Assembly: GCF_008831285.2 (NCBI RefSeq)
Contig: NW_022205231.1
Coordinates: forward strand, 1-41,640
DNA length: 41,640 bases
Reading direction: 5' to 3'
DNA from: Nymphaea colorata
Taxonomy: Eukaryota > Streptophyta > Magnoliopsida > Nymphaeales > Nymphaeaceae
Positions 31,525-41,640 of the stretch are shown here, one piece after another. A model generated the notes under the pieces. It saw nothing but the letters and a program-made list of their open reading frames with translations. It was not told where the DNA came from and searched no databases. A program made the translations under genes and the position numbers. Position 1 is the stretch's first letter, and each line of letters opens with the position of its first letter.

Positions 31525-32250
31525 CACGCACTACTTCGGTCACAAATAAAAACCAACATACCTCTTATATTTGTGTCAAAAAGTGTTTTAAACAAAATGT
31601 GAATCTCCTAATTTGTTCATTATACACACTAATTTAATCTAAATAATCTTCAAGTTCAAATTACTTTTATAAAAAAAAATGTTTTTTTCTACTATTAAAA
31701 TTTTAATGTTACCTTACCTAAGTGGTATGCTTTTTTATCATCTTATATGTATAAATATATATATTCACAGGAACACACAGGAGAGAGAGAGAGAGAGAGA
31801 AGAGAGAGCTTGTATTAAATGAAACTAAAGAGTAATGGAAAAACAAAAGGAAATAGAGAACAAGCAGTATAGCAGAAGCGAGGAACCAATCCGACAGCCG
31901 GAAAGCCTTCACGATAGCGAAAATCTCCCTTCAGAAGGTTTGCAATAAATGGTGGAAATTAAAACGTGCATTAGGAAAGAAGACTTCATTGGGAATGATC
32001 CAAATCTTTCACCAGAAGATACAATAACATATATTAATATCGAGTTACATGCACAAGGTTGTACACACAAATGTATACCAAAGGGGAAAAAAAAGAATAG
32101 GGTATTTTTGACTTTTTTTTGTAAAGAAGTGTATATTTTGGGATTTTTTACTTTTTCATAAACCTTTTTTCTCCTTCTAAAAATTTATTTTTATTTTTTA
32201 CTTATTATGTACAATTTTTTATACATAGGGGTGTAAACATAACCAGTTTC
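31525..32250. repeat. Segment present in copy B, absent from copy A; partly in the middle unit
   Basis: Positions 31528-31830 match 16985-17420. A (GA)n run sits at 31779-31808. Positions 31831-32250 have no match I can see and show no gene; they are T-rich near 32100-32220. Confidence 0.7.
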
Positions 32251-32370
32251 AAGTTTCAGTTTGAGTGAAAACTGAAATCCGGCTTCCCATAATGCCCATC
32301 CCCATGTGAGTAGAGCCAAATGTCCATCAACCGGCATAGCGCTTCCACCCTAGTTGCACTAGTATAGCAC
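32251..32370 (+). repeat. 120-bp segment, inverted in copy A
   Basis: Partner of 4841-4960 in opposite orientation. The relative at 676-722 shares this orientation, so this is probably the original state. Confidence 0.9.
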
Positions 32371-32554
32371 ATTGCTCTCAAATGATAACCTTGCTTAGAT
32401 TGTCTTGCAATCGAGTTATCACATTATAAGTGTAACATATATAGTTTTCCCGTACCTAACATATATGTTCAAGTATAATAATGTAATTGGTCTGCATGCC
32501 CATCCGGCAGCCACTGCTTGTGATATCAAGTAGGTAATTTTTTGCTGGGAAACT

Positions 32555-32712
32555 GCCGAGGGAGCCCCTCGCTTTATTGAAATTTCAAATAGGTAATTAA
32601 CTAAATAATTTAATCCACTGTCTATGTCACTAATTTCTAGACACCAGCTGACATTGTAACATTTTGTGAGGGGACTTTGTTGGGAGAAGGGCAGTAGCAG
32701 AGCTAAGGGTGG
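32555..32712 (+). repeat. Segment missing from copy A at 5137 but related to 1290-1425
   Basis: Words such as aggtaattaa, ttaatccactgtc(t/c)atgtca, agacacca and aacattttgt link it to the A-only segment near 1320-1400. Copy A jumps from gctgggaaactg to ggtcggtgtgcacc. Confidence 0.7.
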
Positions 32713-32873
32713 GTCGGTGTGCACCTTACCCATAAGAGTTAGTCAAAAATTATATTGTGATAAATCTGGACTCAGTTCCAGTCACATCATAGTGCCACAT
32801 GGGTACTATCAAACTCAGATCGGTGACTCAAGCAATGTTCAGTCCAAAAATTTGGGTACAGCCACTAAAGATG
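32688..32873 (+). mobile_element. Small non-autonomous element, family 'AGTGGCGGAGC', member 4
   Basis: The left end agtagcagagctaagggtgg is the best preserved of the four members. The right end cagccactaaa is eroded. The interior matches 5137-5285 closely and 1640-1800 more loosely. Confidence 0.5.
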
Positions 32874-33089
32874 AGGCTGAGGTTACAAGTTGACAGGTTA
32901 GGGCGAGCTTATCCATGTAGTGAGAAATCAATTTTCTCAAAGATCATGGCAACTTTCCTGCTTGGTGGGCATTACAGATCCTTTGATGGTATTTTCATAT
33001 GATCCGATCAGGTCGACTGAAAACTGGATTGGCCGGGTCATTCCTGAATATTCAAGGGATTCAAATAAAAGTCAAGAAGAATGAGGAGA

Positions 33090-33172
33090 GAAGGGTGGTG
33101 GAGGAGGAGAAACTGAACTTTAGCCACCAGCATTGTCATGGGATGTTGCTTGTTGATTTCTTCAATCGATAC
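33090..33172 (-). pseudogene. Unidentified coding-like fragment shared by three units (B copy)
   Basis: The minus strand reads SIEEINKQHPMTMLVAKVQ then FLLLHHP, without the stop seen in copy A. It is cut on its upstream side by the deletion that joins cgatactgac to caaatgcac. Confidence 0.4.
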
Positions 33173-33254
33173 TGACAAATGCACATTTAAAATAAATAGC
33201 AAATTAAGTAGATTACTTGTTTGATAATTGAATGCAGTGTGGAACCTTCAACAC

Positions 33255-34142
33255 TATATATTTATTTGGGTAATAGTGAAAATGAATCCATTCTATAGAA
33301 CATTTGTTTCTAATAAATGTTTATAACAATCGGAATCAGAATCGAAACCCAAAGCGAAACAACCTGCAGGCTGTCGGTAAGATAAATCAGTATACTAGAT
33401 TTAAAAAAACCAAGTGAAAAATAGAAGATAAAAAATCTTAAAAGTATTTAAAGATAATTAAATAACAACACGGGGCAACAGCCACTGAATAAAACAGGTT
33501 TGCCAAACAATTCAAATTGACTTAAATTAATTCTGCCCAACTTTTATAAACACTGTTCTCAAATGCATGACATTTTAGTGAACCTCTTGCTTGTGGAGAA
33601 AACCCTTCTTTGTTACGGGTGAGCGGGAGTGAACCTGCCGCCTCATGCATGAGGGGCAGAAGCTCTACTCGTCCCCTTTACCCCAGGGTCTAGAGAAACA
33701 TCAAAACCAGGTGAATTTACGGTCACTCCCTTCAGTTTAGGAGTAGCTCCACCCAACCTTGATGGTTCATGAGAATAATGCTCATGGTATTGGAACTCAC
33801 TACTTGACTCTCACCAAACTCTTAATTCGACCAGTTATGCTACTCTTCTCGGAGTAACCTGATCTCTTTGTATGACCTTATGAAAAAGAGTACATATAAA
33901 ACTATGGAAGCTTACAACTTTCTGGAGGTAAAGTCTTTTGTGTAACCTGCGCTGAGACTTTTAATTTCTCTTAGATGGAACTTGTTAAGAATAATATTCT
34001 GCTTTTTTAAAAAATATATATATGAAAGCACCATATTCTTATTTCAAGAAACGTTACTGCATTTCAATTAACAAAAAAATTACTCTTCTAATGAATTAAA
34101 TGCTGAGCAGGTACTATATGTTCCAAATTTTTGCTACACATG
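33255..34142. other. No gene seen
   Basis: Counterpart of 6308-7186, with the same moderately GC-rich patch at 33570-33770. No RNA gene or domain is recognised. Confidence 0.5.
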
Positions 34143-34680
34143 CACTCGTTTAATATTCTTCATTGATCCCAAAATCTGTTCCAAACATGTGTCAGCAACT
34201 TGAAAATATGTAGTTGTGTACTAAATCTGTCCCATACATGTGTCAAGGACTCAAGAATATGTCGCTGTGTACTAAATCCGTTCCAAACTTGTGTAAGGGA
34301 CTCGAAAATATGTCGCTAGCCAGTACACTGCGCAAGCTACAACAACCATCATTGTTGATGGAAGGTTAGCATTTTTAGTTGCAAAGTTAAAAGACATTGT
34401 GAAGTTAAGCGATTTATATAACCGTCACAGAACACATTGTGTTATGGGACCGAAAATTGCATCGTCAAAGTTACAATAAGGTGTAGGCACATGCTATGGC
34501 CATTATGCTAACTTAAAGCAACTAATGTCGCAACAAACACAACTAAGACACGATGGCCATTTTCATCGGTAATTGTTTGGGCCACAGGACTTGTGTTGTT
34601 GTAGTTTTGACCGTCGCGATTACTTATTGGCGACAGAATATCCAGTATTAGCGACTATCAAGTTAAAGCCATAGTTAATG
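34143..34680 (+). mobile_element. Possible CACTA-derived element, copy B (with 51-bp repeats at 34172-34326)
   Basis: Counterpart of 7187-7724, with the three tandem units and the GCGAC motifs kept. The right end is aatg instead of agtg. Confidence 0.33.
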
Positions 34681-34875
34681 TCCATACTTGTGCAGACATA
34701 TCTAAGTTGAGCTTTAAACTTAAACAAAGGGGAAATCATCTTTGAAAAAAGATACATATATTTATTCAACATGAAAAAATAACACCATCAACCACATGAC
34801 AATCAGGACATAAAACATAAGCAGCGTCCAATGCTGCCAATTATAGACTAGTACAGAGAACCACATAGATCATCA

Positions 34876-34877
<2 letters not shown>

Positions 34878-34913
<36 letters not shown>
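34878..34913. repeat. (AT)n microsatellite near the 3' end of psi-B
   Basis: Pure AT run. The A counterpart (about 7928-7959) is shorter and interrupted by ag. Confidence 0.96.
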
Positions 34914-34925
<12 letters not shown>

Positions 34926-34931
34926 ACACCT

Positions 34932-36910
34932 TTAGCCCTGAGTACATTCAATTGGTGCAAAAGGAAGCTGCCCCTTCCCCAAATCATATTTCACATGCAT
35001 GTTCTGCTGGAAAACATTCCCAAAAATGGCTAAGCTAGCTGTCGCACTTCTATACATCCAAAAGATATTTGAATGTGGCAGCCTCAAGTCTGCGTTGGTG
35101 GAATGAAAGGTCATCTCCAGCAATCCTTAATATGGATCACCATTATTCTCTACATTATAACACAAGTAATCTTGGTTAGGATGATAGAAGTGTTTATGGT
35201 TTGTGACATTAGTCACCGCGTTTGCCACTTGATCATACACATCTTTGGCAAGATAGTCAGTGTGGTACCCGAGTCTATCATAATTGATCCAGCATATCCC
35301 AACCATGTTGCCGTCTGTGCACCTCTAAACTATATTGTGATTCTGTTGTTCCGCACATTTATGTAATCTAGTGTGAGTGTATAGAAAGTGCCTTGACCTG
35401 CATTTGCTTCCATTGGCACCTGTTGAACCTCTTGGGTTCTGAAGAACTCTACCTCCTCACAGAATTTGATCTACTCAATGACATTATTTTTCTTGCTATG
35501 GAGAGGAAGACTGTAAACAAATTTATGGTTAATAAAGAAGCCGTTGTGACTAACAAGTGAAAGAGATCCTGGCCTGAGGCCAACAAGACTGGATGTACAA
35601 GATTTTCGAATTCAACACTATTTTCTTTATGAACGCAACCAAAGGCGATTGTCGGAAGCTTGATGGTGCCATCAGTGCCAACCTCAAACCAAAATCTTTT
35701 GAGAGCAAGGGACCCTTCTACAACAGATCCATCACCATATGAGGACTTGATGCAACGAAGTTGGTTGTCGTCACAAGCGGACCAGAAGCTAGTGGTGCAA
35801 CTCAGGTTATGGTATGTGGAAGACTGAAGTGCTTTAATGTTGACTTCATTTGGTAGGTAAAGTTGTAGTAAAGAACACACAATGTCCATTTGAGGTTGCT
35901 GCCAGTATCGATGATGACCCAGTAAGATTGGACTTCTAGTGATGTACTAATGTAAAGCTGCATGAGAAACTCTCTATATATAGATGTATCAATGTCTTCT
36001 TTTTATAGCACATGAAGGTGCTGTTTCGATAAGTCGAAACAACTGCCTACCAGCCTATTCTCTCATAGATTTAAGTATATAGGTTGTATGGTGGGATTTG
36101 AGAAGAAATAGTTGGACATACGGCCAACTTTCTTTTCTAAATTTTTGTTTTGTCATACAGGTAGAAGTTTTCCAAAACATTTCAACCACGTTTGGTTGCA
36201 GGATGTGAACGCTTGTCGGCAGTCTCACCTGTTTAGCAGACCCCAACACATTTCACAAGTTAACCAGATAGTCCTCCTCAACTCAATTAAACATGAAAAC
36301 AAAGAGAATAATCGTAGCAATTGAATCTTGAAAGGACCCTTAGATAGCTGGACACAAGTTTCAACCAATTTTTGTTACTTTTCATAAGATAGAGTTGCCA
36401 GATCAACTCGTTTCTAAACTTTTTAGGACACAAGTTTCCATTTCTTTCTTACTTTTCAGGCATTGAATTCAGCCGTGACAACCCAGACGAACGTTTCTAG
36501 GATCAATTGGCTTTAGTTCTAAACTTCTAAGTTACCGGGGCATTTCCTTGAAATCTGGAATTTGCCAGATATTTCCAGATTTTTGCGGTCAGGCACTGGA
36601 ATTAGTTCATCTGGTCAGGCTTCATGAGAATACATGTGGATGGTCATGTTGTTGGTGTTGGCATATCCTGAAGCCAATTGGGAGCACAACTTGAAGCGTA
36701 GAGCTGCCCTGCTCAGTGTGTGGAACTGGAGTGGATGAAGGATCATAGAGATGAGAGAGAGGCAAGTCTTGGTGAATGAGGTCTATCAAGGAGCCGGGAG
36801 TTTTGGTTAACATTGACAGTGTTGGTGAAGATGTTGGTAGGAAAGTTTGATAGTGCAACTGGGAGAAGTTACAGGAGGAGGATCATGAAGGAGGAGAGGA
36901 AGGTGGCTAT
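34932..36910 (-). pseudogene. Aspartic protease pseudogene psi-B (nepenthesin/CND41-like)
   Basis: Same layout as psi-A: prodomain (36622-36858, LIDLIHQDLPLSHLYDP), a gap of about 0.6 kb, N lobe (35449-35889 plus an upstream frame with IIDTGSNLKWT), DSGT motif at 35264-35275, and C lobe 34932-35123 ending IECTQG-stop. It shares ATA for ATG (36908-36910) and the TAA in the signal-peptide region with psi-A. Its own extra lesions include a frameshift between the DTGS region and the SSTYHNLSC stretch and one after the FGC motif. Both catalytic motifs read normally, but no full protein can be made. Confidence 0.9.
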
Positions 36911-36942
36911 GGTAATTGTGGATCTACAAAGAAAACTCCTTG

Positions 36943-36950
36943 TATTTATA
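36943..36950 (-). promoter_or_regulatory. TATA box of psi-B
   Basis: TATAAATA on the minus strand at the same spacing from the former start as in psi-A. Confidence 0.6.
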
Positions 36951-37270
36951 AAGGAGATCTTGACATAGGTTGTGACTAAGGGTGTGGATTTAAATACAAA
37001 TGGTGGGGAAAAGAAGCACATGGTCAAAGTGAGTAGCGTGTGGATTGTTCCACATGTAACAGTTCTTGGTCAAGGAGAAGATGTGGTTATCACATGAAGG
37101 AGCAGAGAAAGGGAACAACATGAACCCTAGGTTAGAGTAAGGAAAATGTTTGTGAGCATCACTTTATCGTGGGTGGTGGAGGCAGTCGCCCATCCTTAGA
37201 GATGATGTTTCATGAAAAGTCACCTATTGATCAAGGATTCCAGTCAGTTCTATCAGTGCGATGATTTTGG

Positions 37271-38235
37271 GTGTCGGTGGCAAAGAGCACTGGTGTTGTG
37301 GACCAAAATGAGTGGGAGGAGGCATTTGGATTACCAGATCTTGTAGTGTGTGAAATTGAGGGGAAGCAAATGGTCAGACCTTTCAGATGGACTGCTATTG
37401 CAATTCTGTTAGGCGGTAGCTCAAGATTTCGTCTGGATTGGGTGGAAGTTTTTCGCAATTTGTATCAGGAGAAAACAATATTCACTCCTTTCAAAATGAC
37501 TCTTTTTTATCAAGGCATCCTCAAAGCAATATTTAGAGGAAGTTATGCAACAAAAAAAATGGCATGTTCACGATAGGTTTTTGGCCACTAGCAAGTGGAA
37601 GTCAGGAATGCCGCTTCGACTTCAAGCTGTCACGAGAACCTCTCTAGGGATTCGTCTACCGAAGTTGCCGCTTTATATGTGGAACTGCTAGGTGTTAGCT
37701 GGGGTCGTTAAGGTTCTGGGTAGTTTTTTTGTAGATGCTGATGGCTTCACTTATGGGTTCGATTTGTATTCTTGATGGTGATAAAGTTTTTGAATAAATG
37801 GTGGAAGATGAAACAAAAATTTGTTTTTGTACCTTATGTGCGGTTTCATTACATTCCATAGGAGATCGTCTCACTCATATGAGGGAGGGAAAAGTGAATA
37901 CTGAACCCTCAAATGGATGGACTCAGGTCATTATTGCTAATAGAAGGTGGAATCTAGGCTCTAAGCAATGCAAGCTATCTAATATTAAATGAAATCAATT
38001 TGTGCCTTTTGAAAAAGATGTACTTCCTGTTGAAGACCTACGATCTGTGGGTCACGAGTCTCAAGGGATTATCTCATATGAAGTGGTGATGGAATCATCG
38101 TCATTGAAGGTTAACCATGGTAAAACTATTGCTGAGTATTTCCATGAAACCAAGAAGAAAGCCACAGAAGTTGAGGAGGAATTTTTTCCTGGATTTGGCT
38201 TTTTGAACTCCACTAGGACTGTACTAATGGACTGA
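37271..38235 (+). pseudogene. LINE ORF1 remnant, copy B
   Basis: Counterpart of 10314-11275: CEIEGKQMVRPFRWTAIAIL, then after a frameshift LGIRLPKLPLYM and FFVDADGFTYGF, then CFCTLCAVSLHSIGDR. The lesions differ in detail; for example one frame ends at KKMACSR here while copy A reads on through ATKKWRVCDRFL. It is probably one LINE insertion older than the duplication. Confidence 0.65.
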
Positions 38236-38508
38236 AAACAAAAAGATAAAAGGTCTTCCTCTCCTATGAATATTAGTTTGAACAAAAAGATCTCTCCATT
38301 CCAAAGAAGTTAACAATTTTAAGAAGAAGGGTTGTGGGACAACATTTTTTAGGGCTATATAAAGTTCTGGCCCGAAAGAAGGGAAGTTGGCGCAACATGA
38401 TCCTGACATGGATATCCAAGGAGCAGAGGATTTCCATAACAAAGAGAATGTTCTCCTGTAGGAAAAGAAGCCTAAGAGGAGTTGCAATTGCCATCAAATG
38501 AAGTTTAT

Positions 38509-39200
38509 AGTTGGAATGTTAGAGGCCTTGCTACTCTAACAATGTAGAAAGATTTTGGCAATTGGGTGATATCTCATCAACTTGGGATCATTTTCATGTT
38601 TCGATATCATGTTGAATGCAGACAACTTCAAATCCTTTGCAATCACTACGAGGAGTTTTTTTGTTAATCTAATATTGATGTGAATCTTAATGGCGCCATA
38701 ATTGTGTAGAGTTAGAGACAGGCTGATTTTAGATGGACTAGTTGCAAATTAAATAAATTTTGGATGGATTGTTTGTTTATTCATAAAGCTTTGAATCTCA
38801 ACTTTGATACAATAGGGGTGTATCTACACCCTGACTTTAGAATTCTTAAAGACCAATTGGTTATGTTAAATACCATTATTGCCAATAAACAAATGTTAGT
38901 ATTATAATGAAATATTTTAATTCAACTTATAAGGAGTCTGAAAAATGGGCCTGGCCCTGCTAGACAAGCTTGCTTAGCATTCAATGGATTCATTCAAGAT
39001 GTTGGACTAAGAGAGATTGTGGACAGAAACAGAGCTTTCACTTGAACCAATCTCTGCTCCCCGACAGCACTGGTTCAAAGCAACTTAGATAGATTTTGAG
39101 CAAGTTGAAAATTGTGGGCAGCTTTTGGTAGAACCAAGAAGTTCTTTAGACCACTCAGCACTTCTCTTTTACATGTAAATTAAATATCTTTGAAACCACA
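38509..39200 (+). pseudogene. LINE ORF2 endonuclease remnant, copy B
   Basis: It starts SWNVRGLA (usual form SWNVRGLG) and continues as in copy A, with the LDRF-type motif near its end. Stops are frequent. It runs on without interruption into the linker and reverse transcriptase at 39201 onward. Confidence 0.72.
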
Positions 39201-41640
39201 TGCAAGAGAAGATGAAGATTTAAATAGTTCCTTTATTGAGAGTGTCAACCTAGTTGTAAGGTCATTATTGCAAGAGCATGGAGAGTGGAGTGTAGAGGAT
39301 GTGCAGTGCTTAAACTTCTGGCAAAACAGAATAGACTACGACCATGCCTAAGTAATTGGAGTAAGTATAGAACCAAGAAAGTTGATACCAGAATTAATGT
39401 ACTTCAAAAGGTTCTTATTGAAATTTATAAGAGGCAAGATATTGACTCTCATAAGTGGTCCACTTCCGAAAATCATATTAGATGTTTTCTTGCGGATGCT
39501 CTTTGAGATGAAGGAAAAGAAAGTAAGGGTATCAGGGCTAAAAAAGGGGCTAATAACAGCAAATGTTTTCATGCTATGTTCAAGAAAGGTAAAAAAAAGT
39601 AGACTCTTGCACATGAAGACAGATGATGGGGAGTTTTATGAGGAGGATCCAATTCTTTCAGCATGTACTTCTCATTTTTAAAGAGTTTTTACACGTGACA
39701 ACTCAACAAGAATTATTATGGATCAGCTTGCTGTTGGTCACTGCCTATTTATAAAAGAAAACTTAACGTTGTTAAGTCCCATTTCAGATGAGGAAGTGCA
39801 ATAGCTGTTATGGGTGCCAACTCCAATAGCGCACCAGGTCTGAATGGGTTTCTGAAATCGTTCCTTCAAAAAAGTCGGGCACGTTAAGGACTAATATTAC
39901 AGTTGCCACTAGAGATTTCTTTTTTTTAGAAAGGAAAGCTTGTTAAGAAACTAGGCCGAAGTCATATAATCATAATTCTTAAATTTGATTCAGCTGTGCA
40001 CATTTCCAATTTCAGACATATTTTTCTTGAGAATAGTGTACTGAAATTTATTTTCAGAATCATGGTTTCAAGAATGAAGAAGGCACTAAAGTGGGTCATT
40101 TCCAACATGCAAGGTGGTTTTTTGAAAGATAGAAACATCCACCAATGTCTTGTTCTTGTGGTTGAGATGGTATACACAATGTCTAAAGCTAGATCAACTA
40201 GCTCATGTTGAAGATAGACCTATCAAAAGCATATGACATGGTCAACTGGACTTTCTTACAGGCTGCCATCTTGCATTTAGGATTTCATCCTATTTGGACT
40301 TAAAAGTAATAAAAGTAGTGAAAAATGATTTCTGTGCTCTTGTGATTAATGACCATCAAGGTGAATACTTTGGATCTTCTCATGGTCTGCAATAAGGTTA
40401 CCTTTATCTTCATTTTTATTCCTCATTGTCATGAAAATCTTTCACTTACATTGCAAGCTACAATTCAAAGAAGAATGAATGAAGTACTGCATATTGGAAG
40501 AGGCATAGCAGGGGTTTTTTCTACAATGTATGCTGATGCCATTTGATTTTCTTAAAAGCCTTCAAGAATGGCTTTCTTTATCTACAATTTTTTTTTTCTG
40601 TTTGAACTCCATGCTGGAATGATGATTACCTTCAAATCAGCATTCTTCTTTTTCAAAATGGCCAAGCAAGATTGCAAATATTTGTAATCAGTTCGGTGAG
40701 AGCCTAGGACAGTTTCCCACTCGATATTTGGGTCTCCCACCAAGCCAATGAATTTGAGAATGTTGGTACGGTTTCTTATTTTTTAAAAATACAGAGTAAA
40801 CTTAGTTTATGAAAAAGCATGCTACTTTCCTATGCAGTAGGATCTACTTGATCAAATCAGTATTAGAAGCACTTGTATTTACTGGATGTTGGTGCTCAAG
40901 TGCCCTCTTGGTTGTCATTAAGAAATGGAACAGATTATGTGCAGTTTTTTATAGGATGAGTCAGATGCAGGGGTTAGCCTCATTTACTTGCTGGAATGTC
41001 TTGGCTTTTTCTAAATAGGAAGGTGGGCTCGCATTAGAAATCTAAAGAGGCAATGAAGCTAATCGGTTGTTTCTAGGATGTACATTAATTTTTCACCAGG
41101 GCAGATGGGACTCATTATGCATGAAAAATATTTGAGTAGAAAGTATTGATATGTGGAAATGGTTCCAATATTTCTTCTCTTGGGTGGGATCTAATCTGTT
41201 ACTTGAAATGTGATGAATGGGGATCTTGCTAAGTTCTATGGAGATGTTTTTACTCAAGCAGATTTCCATTGGATCTGCTTGGAAGTAGAACCTTTCCTTC
41301 GAAGGTCGGCTTAAGTAAATGCTAATACAGCACCACATTGAGCTAAATCTATGGCGGACATGTGCAATGCATTGGAGATTGCCTTCAACTTAGGCTCATG
41401 CAAAGTGCAGATTTCTTTGTTCTAAAGAAAATCGTAAACCTGCAAAGCTCAGGAGCCAAGTTTGGAACCATGTAAAGATTAAAGAATGGTAGTTACATGT
41501 GACCTCATTGGCACAGTGTGGAACGCAAAAGCGTTACCTAGAGCTAACTGGTTTGTTTTGTTTGTAGTATTAACATCTACCTGCTGATGCCAAACTTCAA
41601 CATGTAGGGTCTTCCATTGTTTCTGTCTTTAAGTTGTGTG
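39201..41640 (+). pseudogene. LINE ORF2 reverse transcriptase remnant (runs off the window)
   Basis: The linker (39348-39680) gives INVLQKVLIEIYK, NNSKCFHAMFKKGKKK and LHMKTDDGEFYEED, the pattern before the RT domain in plant LINEs. RT motifs follow: FRHIFLENSVLKFIFRIMVS (39996-40090), [34 protein letters not shown] (motif A, about 40207-40267), SHGLQQGYL, and YADA where the catalytic YADD is expected (40529-40540). Then come FPTRYLGLPPSQ (40708-40743), RIYLIKSVLEAL and EGGLAL. Many frameshifts and stops are present. The last 600 bp are less certain. Known elements copy themselves by target-primed reverse transcription; this one cannot. Confidence 0.85.

Larger units (their letters stand above)
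28948..39201 (+). repeat. Segmental duplication, copy B
   Basis: Direct-orientation partner of 1-12231, starting at the same atggccagaat. It is shorter because it lacks four stretches found in A, but it keeps 31525-32250, which A lacks and which the middle unit partly shares. Gene order inside is the same: left repeat half, 51-bp repeats, protease pseudogene, LINE. Right of 39201 the LINE simply continues, so the breakpoint lies inside the LINE from A's point of view. Confidence 0.93.

Overview
The window looks like AT-rich nuclear DNA of a flowering plant. The evidence is pepsin-like aspartic protease genes of the plant nepenthesin/CND41 type, a plant L1-type LINE with a DUF4283-like ORF1, a Ty1/Copia element whose LTR end and primer-binding site have the form usual in plant Copia elements, small hAT-like and CACTA-like elements, and many (AT)n, (CA)n and (CT)n tracts. 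I cannot name the species. I see no intact protein-coding gene: every recognisable coding segment is broken by stops, frameshifts or truncation.

Layout. Copy A (1-12231) and copy B (28948-39201) are direct-orientation copies of one segment of about 10-12 kb, mid-90s percent identical by eye where I compared them. Each holds, in the same order, a repeat-rich left half, a 51-bp triple tandem repeat, a minus-strand aspartic protease pseudogene (psi-A 7970-9947, psi-B 34932-36910) with a TATA box, and a plus-strand LINE (from about 10314 and 37271). The LINE in copy B continues through endonuclease and reverse transcriptase to the right edge. Homology in copy A stops at 12231, inside the endonuclease region.

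The middle (12232-28947) appears to be a third, more diverged and shuffled unit. It has patches matching A and/or B at 14137-14570, 15790-16520, 16985-17420, 17830-17915, 18249-18400 and 19240-19380, and a third aspartic protease pseudogene, psi-C (26541-27931). A minus-strand Copia element with a 5' LTR, gag, protease and integrase but no reverse transcriptase occupies about 20871-24521. Its LTR abuts coding-like sequence of an unidentified minus-strand multi-exon gene (24524-25560).

How the parts relate. The simplest reading is an old tandem array of protease genes that decayed. psi-A and psi-B share a lost start codon (ATG to ATA) and an early TAA, so their segment seems to have been duplicated after the gene was already dead. 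psi-C has different lesions, including loss of the first catalytic Asp. Later events are visible as differences between A and B: a 120-bp inversion, a 218-bp local duplication found only in A, several segment gains or losses, and microsatellite length changes. I did not find a convincing new biological system; the most informative content is the duplication history and a few unidentified coding-like fragments.
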